Shown here piece after piece: positions 6,045-6,295 of a DNA stretch of 6,295 bases (within the stretch, counting starts at the first letter, position 1; every line of letters starts with the position of its first letter). The notes under the pieces are model-generated. The model was not told where the DNA came from. It worked only from the letters and a program-made list of their open reading frames with translations, and did no database searches. This DNA is from Bifidobacterium breve (GTDB lineage Bacteria; Actinomycetota; Acidimicrobiia; Acidimicrobiales; Ilumatobacteraceae). The stretch is taken from NCBI GenBank assembly GCA_945871625.1, contig CAMBWL010000056.1, positions 1 through 6,295 of the forward strand. The letters run 5' to 3'. Position numbers and translations under genes: made by a program.

Positions 6045-6085
6045 ACGATGACTACAAAACAGATTAATTTCAATCTGGTCATCGT
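6045..6085 (+). other. Long bulged hairpin in the rRNA leader
   Basis: ACGATGAC (6045-6052) pairs perfectly with GTCATCGT (6078-6085). Inside it, after an unpaired TACAAAA on the 5' side only (6053-6059), CAGATT (6060-6065) pairs perfectly with AATCTG (6072-6077) around a 6-nt loop. That gives 14 Watson-Crick pairs with a single asymmetric 7-nt bulge. It follows the preceding 11-bp stem by 6 nt, so the two may form one structured module. Confidence 0.6.
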
Positions 6086-6117
6086 GGACTTTCCTAGATC
6101 TGCTCAAACAAAAGAAA

Positions 6118-6136
6118 CAAAATGTTTTACATTTTG
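6118..6136 (+). other. A/T-rich hairpin just upstream of 16S
   Basis: CAAAATGT (6118-6125) pairs perfectly with ACATTTTG (6129-6136) around TTT, 21 nt before the mature 16S start. It is weaker per base pair than the other leader stems. It may be local structure that later yields to pairing with the 3' flank of 16S. Confidence 0.4.
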
Positions 6137-6157
6137 AATCTGGAGTATGAGTTTTTC

Positions 6158-6295
6158 TTGACGGAGAGTTTGATCCTGGCTCAGGACGAACGCTGGCGGC
6201 GTGCTTAACACATGCAAGTCGAACGATGAAGTGGAGCTTGCTCCACGGATTAGTGGCGAACGGGTGAGGAACACGTGAGAAACCTGCCTCGGATT
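6158..6295 (+). rRNA. rrs: 16S ribosomal RNA, 5' part (runs off the window)
   Basis: The universal AGAGTTTGATCCTGGCTCAG begins at 6165, which corresponds to Escherichia coli position 8 and puts the mature 5' end near 6158. It is followed by the conserved GACGAACGCTGGCGGCGTGC and ACACATGCAAGTCGAACG, an actinobacterial form. The first variable region folds as GTGGAG (6231-6236), CTTG, CTCCAC (6241-6246). The later GGGTGAGGAACACGTG (6262-6277) differs from the common GGGTGAGTAACACGTG by one base. About 138 of roughly 1500 nt are present, so taxonomic placement to Acidimicrobiia is tentative. The gene is the first of an rRNA operon, with 23S and 5S presumably following. Confidence 0.97.

Larger units (their letters stand above)
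5771..6157 (+). ncRNA. rRNA operon leader (5' external transcribed spacer)
   Basis: This stretch of about 390 nt holds no credible protein gene. It runs from the predicted rRNA transcription start to the mature 16S 5' end. It contains two adjacent 5'-terminal hairpins, a boxB-like hairpin, a boxA element and five more stem-loops. In the family, such leaders load the Nus antitermination factors, assist ribosome assembly and supply the 5' strand of the RNase III processing stem. The 3' strand lies beyond the window, so the processing stem itself cannot be shown. The leader is normally removed during 16S maturation. The left boundary depends on the promoter call and the right boundary on alignment to conserved 16S sequence. 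Confidence 0.7.

Overview
This window looks like chromosomal DNA from an actinobacterium of intermediate GC content, most likely a member of the Acidimicrobiia. The evidence is the 5' end of a 16S rRNA gene with actinobacterial signature sequence, an ArgF, ArgR, ArgH and TyrS set of actinobacterial character, and two genes that appear to be transcribed without a 5' leader, which is common in this phylum. The class-level placement is an inference from about 138 nt of 16S and from protein style; no search was run.

Positions 1-3098 hold the distal part of an arginine biosynthesis operon on the + strand: argD (C-terminal part only), argF, argR and argH. The stop and start codons overlap at every junction (4, 4 and 8 nt), so translation is probably coupled. 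Between them the enzymes cover acetylornithine to ornithine (ArgD), ornithine to citrulline (ArgF) and argininosuccinate to arginine (ArgH). ArgR is the arginine-sensing regulator. argG, which often sits between argR and argH, is missing here. After a 16-nt gap comes tyrS (3115-4392), whose GTG start lies exactly where transcription from a TATTAT -10 box should begin.

A soluble cytochrome P450 (4398-5603) is on the - strand and converges on tyrS with 5 bp between the stop codons. It has all the expected P450 motifs but no redox partner gene in view. Its GTG start also sits 6 nt after a -10-like box.

Positions 5604-6157 contain no protein gene. They hold a divergent control region and the leader of a ribosomal RNA operon: a likely promoter (TTGATG, 18 bp, TAGTAT, GC-rich discriminator), a run of stem-loops starting at the predicted transcription start, a boxB-like hairpin with a recognisable boxA antitermination element, and five further hairpins before the 16S gene. 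The 16S rRNA gene begins at about 6158 and runs off the right edge.

I found no mobile element, CRISPR array, tRNA or clearly undescribed protein system. The most interesting material is the structured rRNA leader and the two leaderless starts.
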